A stretch of 64,000 bases of DNA, from assembly GCA_015058015.1 (NCBI GenBank), contig SVDM01000001.1, forward strand, positions 124,001-188,000, in the 5' to 3' direction. Below are positions 32,831-42,336 of this stretch, piece by piece (position 1 is the first letter of the stretch; the number at the start of each line of letters is the position of its first letter). Source of the stretch: Lachnospiraceae bacterium (lineage in GTDB: Bacteria > Bacillota > Clostridia > Lachnospirales > Lachnospiraceae). The notes under the pieces were generated by a model that was given only the letters and a program-made list of their open reading frames with translations, did no database searches and was not told the origin of the DNA. The translations under genes and the position numbers were made by a program.

Positions 32831-32857
32831 GGAGCAGCAAATACTTGCTGCTCTTTG
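32830..32857 (+). terminator. Hairpin after nudix gene
   Basis: Perfect 9-bp stem GAGCAGCAA / TTGCTGCTC (32832-32840, 32845-32853) then TTT; short U-tract, so moderate strength. Confidence 0.6.
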
Positions 32858-32886
32858 GCGACGGGAGACGTAAGAAGCAGTATATT

Positions 32887-33210
32887 ATGAAGTGGGCCAA
32901 GAGACTTTTCATCAGTGATGAAGCCAAACAAAAGAAAACACGAACAATATGGAAGCTAAAGCGGGGTAAGAGTGTATTCGGAGTATATGTAATTACTCTT
33001 TCAGCTAATCCTGCCAACCAGCTGGATATCTTTGAATCATCTTCTTTGATGAACAAAAGATATCCTAAGGATGATCTGGTTGTGGTGGGCGTTGCCAAGG
33101 GCTATGATGACGCTTTGGAACTGGTGAACAAGATGGCTCAAAAAACTGTGGATGTAACGGGAGATACTGACATAAGAGCTTTTGTCAGGGATTATGCAGG
33201 GATAGATTGA
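32887..33210 (+). CDS. Small protein of unknown function
   Basis: 107 residues from ATG 32887. The frame is open from 32845, but that part lies in the terminator stem. Basic N terminus (KWAKRLFISDEAKQKKTRTIWKLKRGK), then alternating strands and helices (FGVYVITLSANPANQLDIFESSSLM, DLVVVGVAKGYDDALELVNKM). No known family recognised; the compact alpha/beta look suggests a cytosolic domain. Its stop overlaps the next start (TGATG), so it is co-expressed with the DUF2953 gene and gerW-like gene. Confidence 0.65.
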   Translation: MKWAKRLFISDEAKQKKTRTIWKLKRGKSVFGVYVITLSANPANQLDIFESSSLMNKRYPKDDLVVVGVAKGYDDALELVNKMAQKTVDVTGDTDIRAFVRDYAGID

Positions 33211-34187
33211 TGTTTATTGTATTGGAGATTCTTAAGTGGATAGGTATTGTGCTTTTATGCATTCTGGGGCTGATATTATTATTGGTCCTTTTGGCGTTGT
33301 TTAGTCCCATTACTTATAATGTAAGGGTTTCAGGCAATAAGGATGATATAAGAGCCAAGGTTAAGCTGGGGTGGTTTTTGTATATATTAAGACCGGTTGT
33401 TACCTATGAGAATAAAGATTTGAAGGTTATAGTTCGAATACTGGGAATCCCCATTAATCTATCAGGCAAGGATAAGAAAAAGGGAGAGCCGGCTCCTTAT
33501 GATAATATGAGCGATGAGGAACTTAAATCTCTTCTTGAGGAAGATAGTGTTCAAACCGGGGAAATACCCCCTTTTGATATAGAAATTGCCAAGGAAGATG
33601 AATTACAGTATAATGTTATAGAACTTGAGTCGGATGTATCCGATGACGGTAAGGAATTCTTCTCGGAAGGCCCTATGGAAGAGCCTGCATCCAAGAAAAA
33701 GCCGAAGCTTAGTAAAGAAGAAGAGGCAAGGCTTCGGGAAGAATTAAAAAGAGAAAAACAAGCCAAGAAAGAGGCCAAGAAGAAGGCCAGACAGGAAAAG
33801 ATTGAAAAAATCAAAGACATTAAGAACAAAGGCCAAGAGATTATAGAGATACTGGAGAAACAGGAGACTAAAGACGCAATCGCTCTTGTTAAGGATGTAA
33901 TATACAAGATCTTACGACACATATGTCCGAAGAAGTTTAAGGGATACTTTGAATTCGGCATGGAGGATCCAAGCACCACGGGAACGGTACTGGCCGCAGT
34001 GGGGGCTACATATCCGATACACAGGGGCAATATAAGAGTTGTTCCGTACTTTGATACGGAGGAGATGATTCTTGAAGGAGATATGCATATCAAAGGAAGA
34101 ATCTTTGTATGTTATCTTCTGGTTCAAGGATTGCGTATTCTGAAGAATAAAACCATCATGGGATTGATTAAGAAGGCTAAAGGCTAA
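33210..34187 (+). CDS. DUF2953 domain protein, membrane-anchored
   Basis: 325 residues from ATG 33210. An N-terminal membrane segment (ILKWIGIVLLCILGLILLLVLLALF) precedes the DUF2953 region: LFSPITYNVRVSGNKDDIRAKVKLGW at the start, and GYFEFGMEDPSTTGTVLAAVGATYP near residue 250. An acidic then lysine-rich coiled-coil insert (residues 95-215) splits the domain. In Clostridia this gene usually precedes the GerW/YtfJ gene, as here, which hints at a spore- or envelope-related role. Function unknown. Confidence 0.8.
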   Translation: MFIVLEILKWIGIVLLCILGLILLLVLLALFSPITYNVRVSGNKDDIRAKVKLGWFLYILRPVVTYENKDLKVIVRILGIPINLSGKDKKKGEPAPYDNMSDEELKSLLEEDSVQTGEIPPFDIEIAKEDELQYNVIELESDVSDDGKEFFSEGPMEEPASKKKPKLSKEEEARLREELKREKQAKKEAKKKARQEKIEKIKDIKNKGQEIIEILEKQETKDAIALVKDVIYKILRHICPKKFKGYFEFGMEDPSTTGTVLAAVGATYPIHRGNIRVVPYFDTEEMILEGDMHIKGRIFVCYLLVQGLRILKNKTIMGLIKKAKG

Positions 34188-34206
34188 ATATGGAGGATAA
34201 GAGAAG

Positions 34207-34614
34207 ATGGCAGATAACAGTTTCAAGAATAATGTAGACGCACTTTTTAAAGGGCTTGACGGGTTCTTTACCAGCAAGACCGTTGTGGGTGAGTCTGTTA
34301 AATACGGAGACATGGTGGTTATTCCTTTGATGGAGGTATCCTTCGGAATGGGCGCCGGTTCTCTTAGCAAGTCAGGAAAGGATAACGGTGGCGGCGGAGT
34401 GGGCGCCAAGATGACCCCCAGTGCCGTACTTATTATTCAAAACGGAACCAGCAAGCTAATCAGTGTAAGGGATCAGGGCGGTGTGGCCAAGGTTCTTGAC
34501 CTGGTACCCGACTTTGTTAACAAGTTCATGGATAAAGGGAATGAAGACGAAGCTGCAGAGGACATGGACGATATTTTCAAAGTAGAACCAATTGGTAAAG
34601 ACCCTGCAAATTAA
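34207..34614 (+). CDS. ytfJ: GerW/YtfJ family sporulation-associated protein
   Basis: 135 residues, full family length. The recognisable family pattern is TVVGESVKYGDMVVIPLMEVSFGMGAG, a glycine-rich block GGGGVGAKMTPSAVLII and DLVPDFVNKFM. In Bacillus the homologue is needed for normal spore germination (lysozyme release of cortex). Many asporogenous Clostridia keep it, so it does not prove sporulation. ATG 34207 follows TGGAGGATAAG. Confidence 0.88.
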   Translation: MADNSFKNNVDALFKGLDGFFTSKTVVGESVKYGDMVVIPLMEVSFGMGAGSLSKSGKDNGGGGVGAKMTPSAVLIIQNGTSKLISVRDQGGVAKVLDLVPDFVNKFMDKGNEDEAAEDMDDIFKVEPIGKDPAN

Positions 34615-34617
34615 TAC

Positions 34618-34646
34618 TTGCATTTGGATTATCTTTCTGATAAAAT
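34618..34646 (+). promoter_or_regulatory. Promoter of rpmB
   Basis: TTGCAT (34618-34623), 17 bases, TAAAAT (34641-34646). Confidence 0.6.
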
Positions 34647-34692
34647 GAATGCATTGTGAGTCTATAGTGATTATTGCGAAGGAGGTGCAACA

Positions 34693-34878
34693 ATGGCAGT
34701 ATGTAGTATTTGCGGTAAAGGTGCTCACTTTGGTAACAATGTGAGTCATTCACATAGAAGAAGTAACAGAATGTGGAAATCAAACATTAAGTCAGTTAAG
34801 TGTAAAGTAAACGGAGCTCCTAAGAGGATTTATGTATGTACATCATGCCTTAAGTCCGGTAAAGTAGAGAGAGCTTAA
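34693..34878 (+). CDS. rpmB: 50S ribosomal protein L28
   Basis: 61 residues, normal L28 length. Zinc-type form with CSICGK near the N terminus and CTSCLKSGKV at the C terminus, and the basic centre HSHRRSNRMWKSNI. AAGGAGGTG precedes ATG 34693. Own promoter and terminator. Confidence 0.98.
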   Translation: MAVCSICGKGAHFGNNVSHSHRRSNRMWKSNIKSVKCKVNGAPKRIYVCTSCLKSGKVERA

Positions 34879-34902
34879 GCGACAATTTGACAATTGATTA
34901 AT

Positions 34903-34936
34903 CCCTTATAGCAGTGACCGCTGTAAGGGGTTTTTT
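34903..34936 (+). terminator. Terminator after rpmB
   Basis: Stem CCCTTATAGC / GCTGTAAGGG (34903-34912, 34920-34929) followed by TTTTTT. Confidence 0.9.
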
Positions 34937-34973
34937 GTCTTGATATATTTTCTTCACCAAAGGAGGGTTTAAT

Positions 34974-35330
34974 ATGAAAGGACATATGAACACGGAATTA
35001 GGCGAGATAACCATTAATCCTGACGTAGTAGCAGCTTATGCGGGCTCTGTAGCAGTAGAGTGCTTCGGTATAGTAGGTATGGCTGCAGTCAATGCCAAGG
35101 ACGGACTTGTCAAGCTTCTTAAGAGAGATAGCATGACCCATGGTATCAGCGTTAAGATTGAGGACAACAAGATCAAACTTGCTTTTCATATAATTATTGC
35201 TTATGGTGTTAGTATTTCAACCGTTGCAGACAATCTTATGGAGAATGTTAAGTACCAGGTTGAAGAATTCACCGGAATGACAGTTGAGAAGATCAACATC
35301 TACGTTGAAGGTGTAAGGGTCATCGACTAA
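34974..35330 (+). CDS. Asp23/Gls24 family envelope-stress protein
   Basis: 118 residues covering the whole Asp23 domain (GEITINPDVVAAYAGSVAVECFGIVGMA, VKIEDNKIKLAFHIIIAYGVSISTVADN, VEGVRVID). In staphylococci the homologue is a membrane-associated cell-envelope homeostasis protein. Its position directly before the DAK2/YloV gene and after rpmB is the conserved Firmicutes order. AGGAGGG precedes ATG 34974. Confidence 0.93.
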   Translation: MKGHMNTELGEITINPDVVAAYAGSVAVECFGIVGMAAVNAKDGLVKLLKRDSMTHGISVKIEDNKIKLAFHIIIAYGVSISTVADNLMENVKYQVEEFTGMTVEKINIYVEGVRVID

Positions 35331-35363
35331 GTTTATCTAGGTGGGTTTGAAGGAGGATTCATT

Positions 35364-37055
35364 GTGGAGATCAAATCAATAGACGCCAAACAGTTTGCCA
35401 AGATGTTCCTTGCGGGAGCGGCAAGACTTGAGGCTAATAAAGAATGGATTAATGAACTGAACGTTTTCCCGGTGCCTGACGGTGACACGGGTACCAATAT
35501 GACCATGACTATTACAACTGCAGCCAATGATGTTGCAGCCATGTCAGAGTATACTATGGCAGGTGTAGCCAAGGCTATTTCCTCAGGTTCTCTTCGTGGA
35601 GCAAGAGGTAACTCGGGAGTTATTCTTTCTCAGTTACTTCGTGGTTTTTCCAAGGTTGTATCAAGTTATGATGCAATTGACTCTATAGTTTTGGCTAACG
35701 GCTTCCAGAAGGCTGTAGAGACTGCATATAAGGCTGTTATGAAGCCTAAGGAAGGTACAATTCTTACAGTTGCCAAGGGCGCTGCGGATGAGTGTACTGA
35801 ACTGGCTGCCAAGGAAGACGATTTGGTTGTTATCATTGAAGGAGTAATTAAGAGGGCAGAGTATGTCTTATCTCAGACTCCGGAGATGCTTCCTGTTCTT
35901 AAGCAGGCAGGAGTTGTAGATTCAGGCGGACAGGGACTTGTGGAAGTCTTAAAGGGATGCTACGATTGCATGATGGGCAAGGAAGTAGAGTACAAGCCTA
36001 CAGCAGGTACATCGGCACCCAAGTTCTCAGGAACACGTCCTCCCAAGAGTGACATTGATACTGCGGATATTAAGTTCGGATATTGTACCGAGTTTATTAT
36101 TCTCCTTGAGAAAGAATACAACGAAGATGCGGATGCAGCATTTAAGAATTACCTACTATCCATAGGTGATTCCTTGAATCTCGTATCCGATGACGATATT
36201 GTAAAGGTTCATGTTCATACCAACGATCCGGGACTTGCCATTCAGAAGGCGCTTACCTTCGGTTCCCTTACAAGTATGAAGATTGACAACATGCGTCTTG
36301 AGCATGAAGAGAAGCTCTTTAAGGATGCGGAAAAGGTTGCTGCTCAGGAGGCAGAGGCTGCCGCTAATGACACAGGCTTTGTTAATGCTATGCACAAGGA
36401 TATGGCCTTTGTTGCCGTATCTGCAGGTTCAGGCTTAGACGATATATTCAAAGCCCTGGGTGTTGATATTGTAGTAAGTGGCGGACAGAGCATGAATCCA
36501 AGTACGGAAGATTTTGTTAATGCAGTTAACAGAATCGATGCAGACACCGTATTTATCCTGCCCAACAACAGCAATGTTATCCTTGCTGCCAGCCAGGCAG
36601 GTGACCTTGTGGAAGATAAGAAGGTTGTGGTTATTCCAACCAAGACTATTCCTCAGGGAATTACTGCTCTTATTAACTATATTGCTGACCGTTCGGCTGA
36701 GGATAATGAAGATCAGATGAAAGAAGAGATTCAGTATATCAAGACCGGAGAGATTACCTACTCTATCAGAGATACTGAGATTGACGGCATCAAAATCGGC
36801 AAGGGAGATTACATGGGTGTTGGCGATGGCTCCATCCTTTCCGTTGGTCAGGATATGCCGGCAACAGTTGTAGATACATTGGATAAGATGGTTGATGATG
36901 AGTCCAGCCTTATCAGTGTATACTACGGTGAGGAAGTTAAGAAAGAAGAAGCTGAGGAGCTTATAGCTGAACTTGAGGAGAAGTTCTCCGATTGTGACGT
37001 TGAGCTTCATTTCGGCGGACAGCCTATTTATTATTATATTGTTTCCGTGGAATAA
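35364..37055 (+). CDS. DAK2 domain fatty-acid kinase-like protein (YloV/FakA type)
   Basis: 563 residues. The N-terminal DAK2 kinase-like domain has NVFPVPDGDTGTNMTMT (Mg/ATP-binding aspartates) and SLRGARGNSGVILSQLL; the C-terminal FakA regulatory domain begins near residue 210. FakA phosphorylates fatty acids presented by a FakB carrier protein for phospholipid synthesis; no fakB is in the window. It starts at GTG 35364, seven bases after AGGAGG. Confidence 0.92.
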   Translation: MEIKSIDAKQFAKMFLAGAARLEANKEWINELNVFPVPDGDTGTNMTMTITTAANDVAAMSEYTMAGVAKAISSGSLRGARGNSGVILSQLLRGFSKVVSSYDAIDSIVLANGFQKAVETAYKAVMKPKEGTILTVAKGAADECTELAAKEDDLVVIIEGVIKRAEYVLSQTPEMLPVLKQAGVVDSGGQGLVEVLKGCYDCMMGKEVEYKPTAGTSAPKFSGTRPPKSDIDTADIKFGYCTEFIILLEKEYNEDADAAFKNYLLSIGDSLNLVSDDDIVKVHVHTNDPGLAIQKALTFGSLTSMKIDNMRLEHEEKLFKDAEKVAAQEAEAAANDTGFVNAMHKDMAFVAVSAGSGLDDIFKALGVDIVVSGGQSMNPSTEDFVNAVNRIDADTVFILPNNSNVILAASQAGDLVEDKKVVVIPTKTIPQGITALINYIADRSAEDNEDQMKEEIQYIKTGEITYSIRDTEIDGIKIGKGDYMGVGDGSILSVGQDMPATVVDTLDKMVDDESSLISVYYGEEVKKEEAEELIAELEEKFSDCDVELHFGGQPIYYYIVSVE

Positions 37056-37059
37056 GACT

Positions 37060-39123
37060 ATGAACAGTAGAGACGCGTATATCACATCAATTAAAGGGGT
37101 AGGTTCCAAGATGGCGGAGTTGTTCGCCAAGGTTGATGTATTTACCGTTAATGATCTCTTAGAGTACTATCCGAGAGATTATAAGTCTTATCCGGCACCG
37201 GTCTCCATAGCTTCCGTTAAAGTGGGAGATATGGTGGCAATATCCGGTCAGATTACGGATTCACTTAGCATTTTGGGTTCATCCCGTAAAAAGATAATAA
37301 CATGCCATGTCAGTGACGGACAGGGAGTCCTCTCACTGACGTGGTTTAATGCCCTCTTTTTGAAGAATGTACTTCGCAAAGGAGGGCATTACGTGTTCTA
37401 CGGAAGAGTACGTCAATATAAAGGGGCTCTCTCCATGGAGCACCCGGAATACTTTACCATAGAGGACTATAAGTTGAAGATGGGGCATCTTCTTCCGGTA
37501 TACGTTAAGACAGCAGGCCTGTCAGATAACAGTATTATTAAGTTTGTGCGTCAGGCCATGGGAGAGGGAGTCAGTAAGAGAGAGTATATTACGCAGGATT
37601 TATTAGACTCCATGAATCTTATGGATCTTGATATGGCCATCAGGCAGGTGCATTTTCCGGATAGCAGGGAGAAGCTTGAGAGGGCAAGGAAGAGAATTGC
37701 CTTTGATGAATTGTTCTTCTTTTTGTTGGAGATTAAGAGCATGAAGGCTCTTACGGAAGAAGAGACGGTCGGAATAATCATATCTGATTTTAAAGCGGGA
37801 AGAGACTTTGTAAAGAGTCTGCCCTTCGACCTGACGGCGGGTCAAAAGTCTACCATTAAGGAGATTGAGAAGGACTTGGCTTCCGGGCATATAATGAGGC
37901 GTATTATCCAGGGTGATGTGGGAAGCGGTAAAACCGTTGTTGCGTTGCGGGCCATGATTGATGTCTGCAGGGCAGGATATCAGGCGGCTATGATGGCACC
38001 TACGGAGGTCCTCTCAAGTCAGCATTATGAGACTATCAGAGAGTACTTTGAAAAATATGATATTGATATAGAGGTGGCCCTTCTTACAGGTTCCACCAAG
38101 AAAAGGGAGAGGGATGCAATATACGAGGGCCTGTCAACCGGCAGAATAGGTATAGTTGTGGGCACTCACGCTATTATTCAGGAAGGGGTTACCTTTGGCA
38201 AGCTTGGTCTGGTTATTACCGACGAGCAACACAGGTTTGGAGTTAAGCAAAGAGATTTCCTTGCTAAGAAGGGGGCATTTCCCCATGTACTGGTTATGAG
38301 TGCCACACCCATACCAAGGACCCTTGGGCTTATTCTATACGGTGACATGGACATAAGCCTTATTAAGGATATGCCCGCGGAGAGACTTCCCATAAAAAAC
38401 TGCGTGGTGGGAAGAGAAAGCAGACAAACATCCTACAACTTCATAAAGAAGGAGATCGCCGCAGGGCATCAGGCATTTATCATTTGTCCCTTAGTGGAAG
38501 AAAGCGAGAATATGGACGTATGTGATGTAATATCTTATTCTGCAGACCTTAGACGTCAGATGCCGGGGGTTACTGTGGAGTATCTGCACGGTAAGATGAA
38601 GAACAGTGAGAAGAATGATATTATGGAGCGTTTTGCTGCCGGGGATATAGATGTGCTGGTATCTACTACGGTTATTGAAGTTGGTATTAACGTGCCTAAT
38701 GCTACGGTTATGATGATTGAAGATGCGGATAGATTCGGTCTTGCCACCTTACACCAGCTGCGAGGCCGTGTGGGAAGGGGCGCAGCTCAAGGCTATTGCA
38801 TCATGATTAACGGCTCCGGAAGCGATAAAAGCAAAGAGCGTCTTGATATTATGAATAAATCAAATGATGGTTTCTACATTGCCAATGAAGACTTAAAATC
38901 AAGGGGAATAGGTGATATGTTAGGTCTTCGTCAGAGTGGTGAGATGAGCTTTAAGATGGCTGACATATATGAAGATGCTGATATTTTAAAGCTTGCTTCA
39001 AGATTGGCGGATGATGTATTGCCGAAGATGAATGAGAAAGAGGCGGCTGACAATCCCTTTATCAGTGAGGTTTACAGCCGTTTTAAGAAAGCAGCGGAAA
39101 ACTCTCGAATTGATGCACTATAA
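37060..39123 (+). CDS. recG: ATP-dependent DNA helicase RecG
   Basis: 687 residues from ATG 37060, four bases after the preceding stop. An upstream in-frame extension to 36973 lies in the YloV gene. Wedge/OB domain (residues 50-160), helicase core with GDVGSGKTVVA (Walker A), TDEQHRFG (DEQH box) and SATPIPRTL, then motif VI QLRGRVGRG. It unwinds branched DNA and remodels stalled forks. Confidence 0.97.
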   Translation: MNSRDAYITSIKGVGSKMAELFAKVDVFTVNDLLEYYPRDYKSYPAPVSIASVKVGDMVAISGQITDSLSILGSSRKKIITCHVSDGQGVLSLTWFNALFLKNVLRKGGHYVFYGRVRQYKGALSMEHPEYFTIEDYKLKMGHLLPVYVKTAGLSDNSIIKFVRQAMGEGVSKREYITQDLLDSMNLMDLDMAIRQVHFPDSREKLERARKRIAFDELFFFLLEIKSMKALTEEETVGIIISDFKAGRDFVKSLPFDLTAGQKSTIKEIEKDLASGHIMRRIIQGDVGSGKTVVALRAMIDVCRAGYQAAMMAPTEVLSSQHYETIREYFEKYDIDIEVALLTGSTKKRERDAIYEGLSTGRIGIVVGTHAIIQEGVTFGKLGLVITDEQHRFGVKQRDFLAKKGAFPHVLVMSATPIPRTLGLILYGDMDISLIKDMPAERLPIKNCVVGRESRQTSYNFIKKEIAAGHQAFIICPLVEESENMDVCDVISYSADLRRQMPGVTVEYLHGKMKNSEKNDIMERFAAGDIDVLVSTTVIEVGINVPNATVMMIEDADRFGLATLHQLRGRVGRGAAQGYCIMINGSGSDKSKERLDIMNKSNDGFYIANEDLKSRGIGDMLGLRQSGEMSFKMADIYEDADILKLASRLADDVLPKMNEKEAADNPFISEVYSRFKKAAENSRIDAL

Positions 39124-39127
39124 TAAA

Positions 39128-39156
39128 TTGACTTTTTCTCAGCCAAAATGTATAAT
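39128..39156 (+). promoter_or_regulatory. Promoter of HD-GYP regulator gene
   Basis: TTGACT (39128-39133), 17 bases, TATAAT (39151-39156). Confidence 0.7.
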
Positions 39157-39206
39157 TATCATAAATTATTTAGAATTTTCCGACAATTGTATGGGGGCAT
39201 TTGGTG

Positions 39207-40286
39207 ATGGAACATATCCAAAAGGAGAAAGTATTAATTGTTGATGATGCGGAGGTTAATCGCGGTATACTAAGGGAGGTTCTGCATCATAAGTATGAGG
39301 TAATTGAAGCGGAAAACGGACAGGAAGCCCTTGATATCTTAGATATTCACAATGATGATATCAATATTATTCTTCTTGATCTTGTTATGCCGGTTATGAA
39401 CGGTTTTGAGTTCCTGGAGGTTATTAACAAGACCGGGCTTATTAAGCGTGTGCCCGTTATTCTTATTACCGGAGATTATACTACAGAGGCTGAGAAGAAC
39501 GGTTATAACCTTGGCGTTTCCGATATTATCATCAAACCCTTTAATTCTGAGATTGTAATGAACCGTGTTGCCAATATCATTGCCCTTTACAATCACAAGA
39601 ACCATCTTGAGAATATGGTGGCTGAGCAGACGGTTCAGATTAGTGAGCAGGCAAGGATTCTCAAGCAATCCAACGAAATGCTTATTGATACTTTGAGTAC
39701 TGTTGTTGAGTTCAGAGATTTTGAATCCGGAGCTCACATTAAGAATATTAAAAGCGTAGTAGCTGTTGTTTTAAAACATCTTACCGCAGATTATCCCGAA
39801 TATAATCTATCCACCAAAGATGTGGAGGATATTATTACTGCTTCGGCTATGCATGATATCGGCAAGATTGCTATTCCGGATTCAATCCTTTTGAAACCCG
39901 GCAGACTTACACCGGAAGAGTTCGAGGCTATGAAGGCACACACCACTAAAGGCTGTGAGATATTAGAACGTTTCGATTTTATATATGATGACGATTTGTA
40001 CAAAATCATCTATGATATTTGCAGATACCATCATGAAAAATACGATGGCAGAGGCTACCCTGACGGCTTAGAGGGCGAAGATATCCCCATCTGGGCACAG
40101 GTGGTTGCCGTTGCTGATGTTTATGAGGCGCTGGTAAGTAAGCGCTGTTATAAGGATGCTTATGATCATGATACGGCTTTGGATATGATTAAAAATGGAG
40201 AATGTGGCGCATTTTCCAACAAAATTTTAGATTGTCTCATTAAAGCCGGGGATGAGCTCAAGGCAATTATAGAGGCTAGAGCATAA
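39207..40286 (+). CDS. Response regulator with HD-GYP phosphodiesterase domain
   Basis: 359 residues. Receiver domain 1-125 with VLIVDDAEVNR (acidic pocket), the phospho-acceptor aspartate in IILLDLVMPVMNG, LITGD and IIKPFN (switch lysine). A coiled-coil linker follows (130-160). The HD-GYP domain has HDIGK and HHEKYDGRGYPDGL, so the metal-binding and GYP motifs are intact. It should hydrolyse cyclic di-GMP under phosphorelay control. TTG 39201, GTG 39204 and ATG 39207 are consecutive possible starts; GGGGG lies upstream. No cognate sensor kinase next door. Confidence 0.92.
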   Translation: MEHIQKEKVLIVDDAEVNRGILREVLHHKYEVIEAENGQEALDILDIHNDDINIILLDLVMPVMNGFEFLEVINKTGLIKRVPVILITGDYTTEAEKNGYNLGVSDIIIKPFNSEIVMNRVANIIALYNHKNHLENMVAEQTVQISEQARILKQSNEMLIDTLSTVVEFRDFESGAHIKNIKSVVAVVLKHLTADYPEYNLSTKDVEDIITASAMHDIGKIAIPDSILLKPGRLTPEEFEAMKAHTTKGCEILERFDFIYDDDLYKIIYDICRYHHEKYDGRGYPDGLEGEDIPIWAQVVAVADVYEALVSKRCYKDAYDHDTALDMIKNGECGAFSNKILDCLIKAGDELKAIIEARA

Positions 40287-40316
40287 TGCGGGTAATATTA
40301 TATCAGGAGGTTCCAT

Positions 40317-42326
40317 ATGAGTATTGGACTGGGTATTGATACGGGAGGTACTTATACCGACGCTGTTATCTATGACATGGACGCGGGGGAAGTCTTAGAA
40401 AGCGGCAAATCACTTACAACTAAATATGATTTAACTGTGGGGATAAAAAACGTTTTAGACAAATTATCCCCTAATCTTTTGTCTAAAGTATCTATGGTAG
40501 GCTTATCAACTACCATGGCTACCAACGCCTGTGTTGAGAATAAAGCAGGCAGGGCAAAGCTTATAATGTGGGGTATAAGCCCGGATACGGTGGAGCGTTT
40601 CGGGTCTAAATATGGTCTTCCCAAAGCGGAGGACATTTACTTCCAGGAAAGCTATCCCATCTTTACCGGCGGATACGAAAAGGAAGTAGACTGGAAGACT
40701 TTTGAGGACAAGATTGAAGAGGAGTTCTCTCACTGCGATGCTGTTGCCACGGTGGAGCTTTTCGCCATGAACAACAATGCCAAGGTAGAGAAGAAGGCCA
40801 AGCAGCTTATTCGTGAAAAACTGGGAATTCCCGTTATCTGCGGCAATGAGCTGTTCTCCGATATCGATACTCTTCAAAGGGGTTCTTCTGTATTGTTAAA
40901 TGCCGGCCTCATTCCAACCATTGATGAGTTTACCAAGGCTATTAAGACTGTTTTAAAAGAGAAGAATATCTCTGTTCCCGTGGGAATTGTTAGAAGTGAC
41001 GGAAGCCTTATGTCAGAGCGATTCGCCATGGAATATCCGGTGGAGACTATCCTTTGCGGCCCTGCAGCCAGCGTAATAGGCGGTGCGGGTCTTACAGACG
41101 AGAAGAACAGTATCGTCATTGATATGGGTGGAACCACAACGGATATGGCTATAATTAAAGATGGCGTACCCGTTACGGTGGAAGACGGAATAAAGATTGG
41201 TAAGTGGAAGACATTTGTAAAGGGACTTTATGTAGATACTTTCGGTCTGGGTGGAGACAGTGCCATAAGGCACAATAACGGCAGGCTGGTAATTGATACA
41301 GCCCGTGTCATTCCCATATGTATACTGGCTTCAAGATATCCTTATGTCCTTGATGAACTTAAGAAACTTGAGAAAGAGGAATTCCCTCATACCAGATATA
41401 TTCATGAGTTTTTGGTATATGTTAAGGATATTGAGAATAATGACAATTACAATGAGGACGAGAAGAAGCTTTGCAGGAGGCTTAAGGAAGGACCTATGAG
41501 CCTTACCCAGGCGGCTGAGTACATGGATTCGGACGTTTATCATTTCAAAGCTGACCGTTTGGAGAGGGAGGGCGTAATCATAAGAAGCGGCCTTACACCA
41601 ACGGATATTATGCATCTTAAAGGGGATTTCTCCGAGTATGACACCAAGAGTATCGAGATGGTGGTGGATTACTATAAGGTATGCCTGGATAGCAAGCCGG
41701 ACAGAGAAACCCTTTGCAATATGATATACAAAGAGGTTATGAAGAAACTCTATATAAACATTGTTCGTTGTGTGCTGGAGTATTCATCTCCTTATTACAG
41801 GAAGAATGGCTTGGACCTTGGAACTCTTAATCTTATTAGTGATGATTTTGAGAGAAAATTTAATGCCAAGGATGACGAGATAATGGAGTGTAACTTTAAG
41901 GTGAATTTCTCCCTTATAGGAATCGGTGCCCCCATTCACATCTTCTTGCCTGAAGTGGGAAGACTCCTTGGTACCAAGACTGTTATACCCAAATATTCTT
42001 CAGTAGCCAACGCAATAGGAGCCATTAACGGCAATATCATCGCCAAAGAGAGAGTGGAGATTAAACCCACCATCGGCGGAGGCTTTGATGTGTACGGCAA
42101 GGAAGAAAAGAAACACTTTGACTTTGTAGAGCCTGCCAAGGAATATGCCGTGGAAGACTTGAAAAAATACACCAAGGCTCAGGCCAAGGAACGTGGAGCT
42201 GACGGAGATATTACCTTCTCTGTTGACATTAAAGATGAGAAGTCTTTAGCCAAGCATGATATGAGGGTTTACACCGGCTCTATCGTTACTGTGGCAGCCA
42301 TAGGTAAGATAAAACTGACTGATTAG
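40317..42326 (+). CDS. Hydantoinase/oxoprolinase (HyuA-like) family protein, stand-alone
   Basis: 669 residues. Actin-like ATPase fold signatures: GLGIDTGGTYTDAVIYD (phosphate 1, residues 3-19), GLSTTMATNACVE and IVIDMGGTTTDMAII (phosphate 2). The hydantoinase_A region spans about 190-660. HyuA enzymes normally work with HyuB to open hydantoin or 5-oxoproline rings with ATP, but no HyuB gene is present. It may be a divergent ring-opening ligase or another ASKHA-type activator. AGGAGG precedes ATG 40317; it lies 11 bases before rsmD. Confidence 0.82.
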   Translation: MSIGLGIDTGGTYTDAVIYDMDAGEVLESGKSLTTKYDLTVGIKNVLDKLSPNLLSKVSMVGLSTTMATNACVENKAGRAKLIMWGISPDTVERFGSKYGLPKAEDIYFQESYPIFTGGYEKEVDWKTFEDKIEEEFSHCDAVATVELFAMNNNAKVEKKAKQLIREKLGIPVICGNELFSDIDTLQRGSSVLLNAGLIPTIDEFTKAIKTVLKEKNISVPVGIVRSDGSLMSERFAMEYPVETILCGPAASVIGGAGLTDEKNSIVIDMGGTTTDMAIIKDGVPVTVEDGIKIGKWKTFVKGLYVDTFGLGGDSAIRHNNGRLVIDTARVIPICILASRYPYVLDELKKLEKEEFPHTRYIHEFLVYVKDIENNDNYNEDEKKLCRRLKEGPMSLTQAAEYMDSDVYHFKADRLEREGVIIRSGLTPTDIMHLKGDFSEYDTKSIEMVVDYYKVCLDSKPDRETLCNMIYKEVMKKLYINIVRCVLEYSSPYYRKNGLDLGTLNLISDDFERKFNAKDDEIMECNFKVNFSLIGIGAPIHIFLPEVGRLLGTKTVIPKYSSVANAIGAINGNIIAKERVEIKPTIGGGFDVYGKEEKKHFDFVEPAKEYAVEDLKKYTKAQAKERGADGDITFSVDIKDEKSLAKHDMRVYTGSIVTVAAIGKIKLTD

Positions 42327-42336
42327 AGGAAGATAT

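Noticed and set aside
33551-34093. 180-codon antisense frame in the DUF2953 gene
   Set aside because: Serine-rich translation is the mirror of the lysine/glutamate-rich insert; no ribosome site.
36973-37059. N-terminal extension of RecG
   Set aside because: It lies within the YloV coding region; ATG 37060 begins the normal RecG N terminus.
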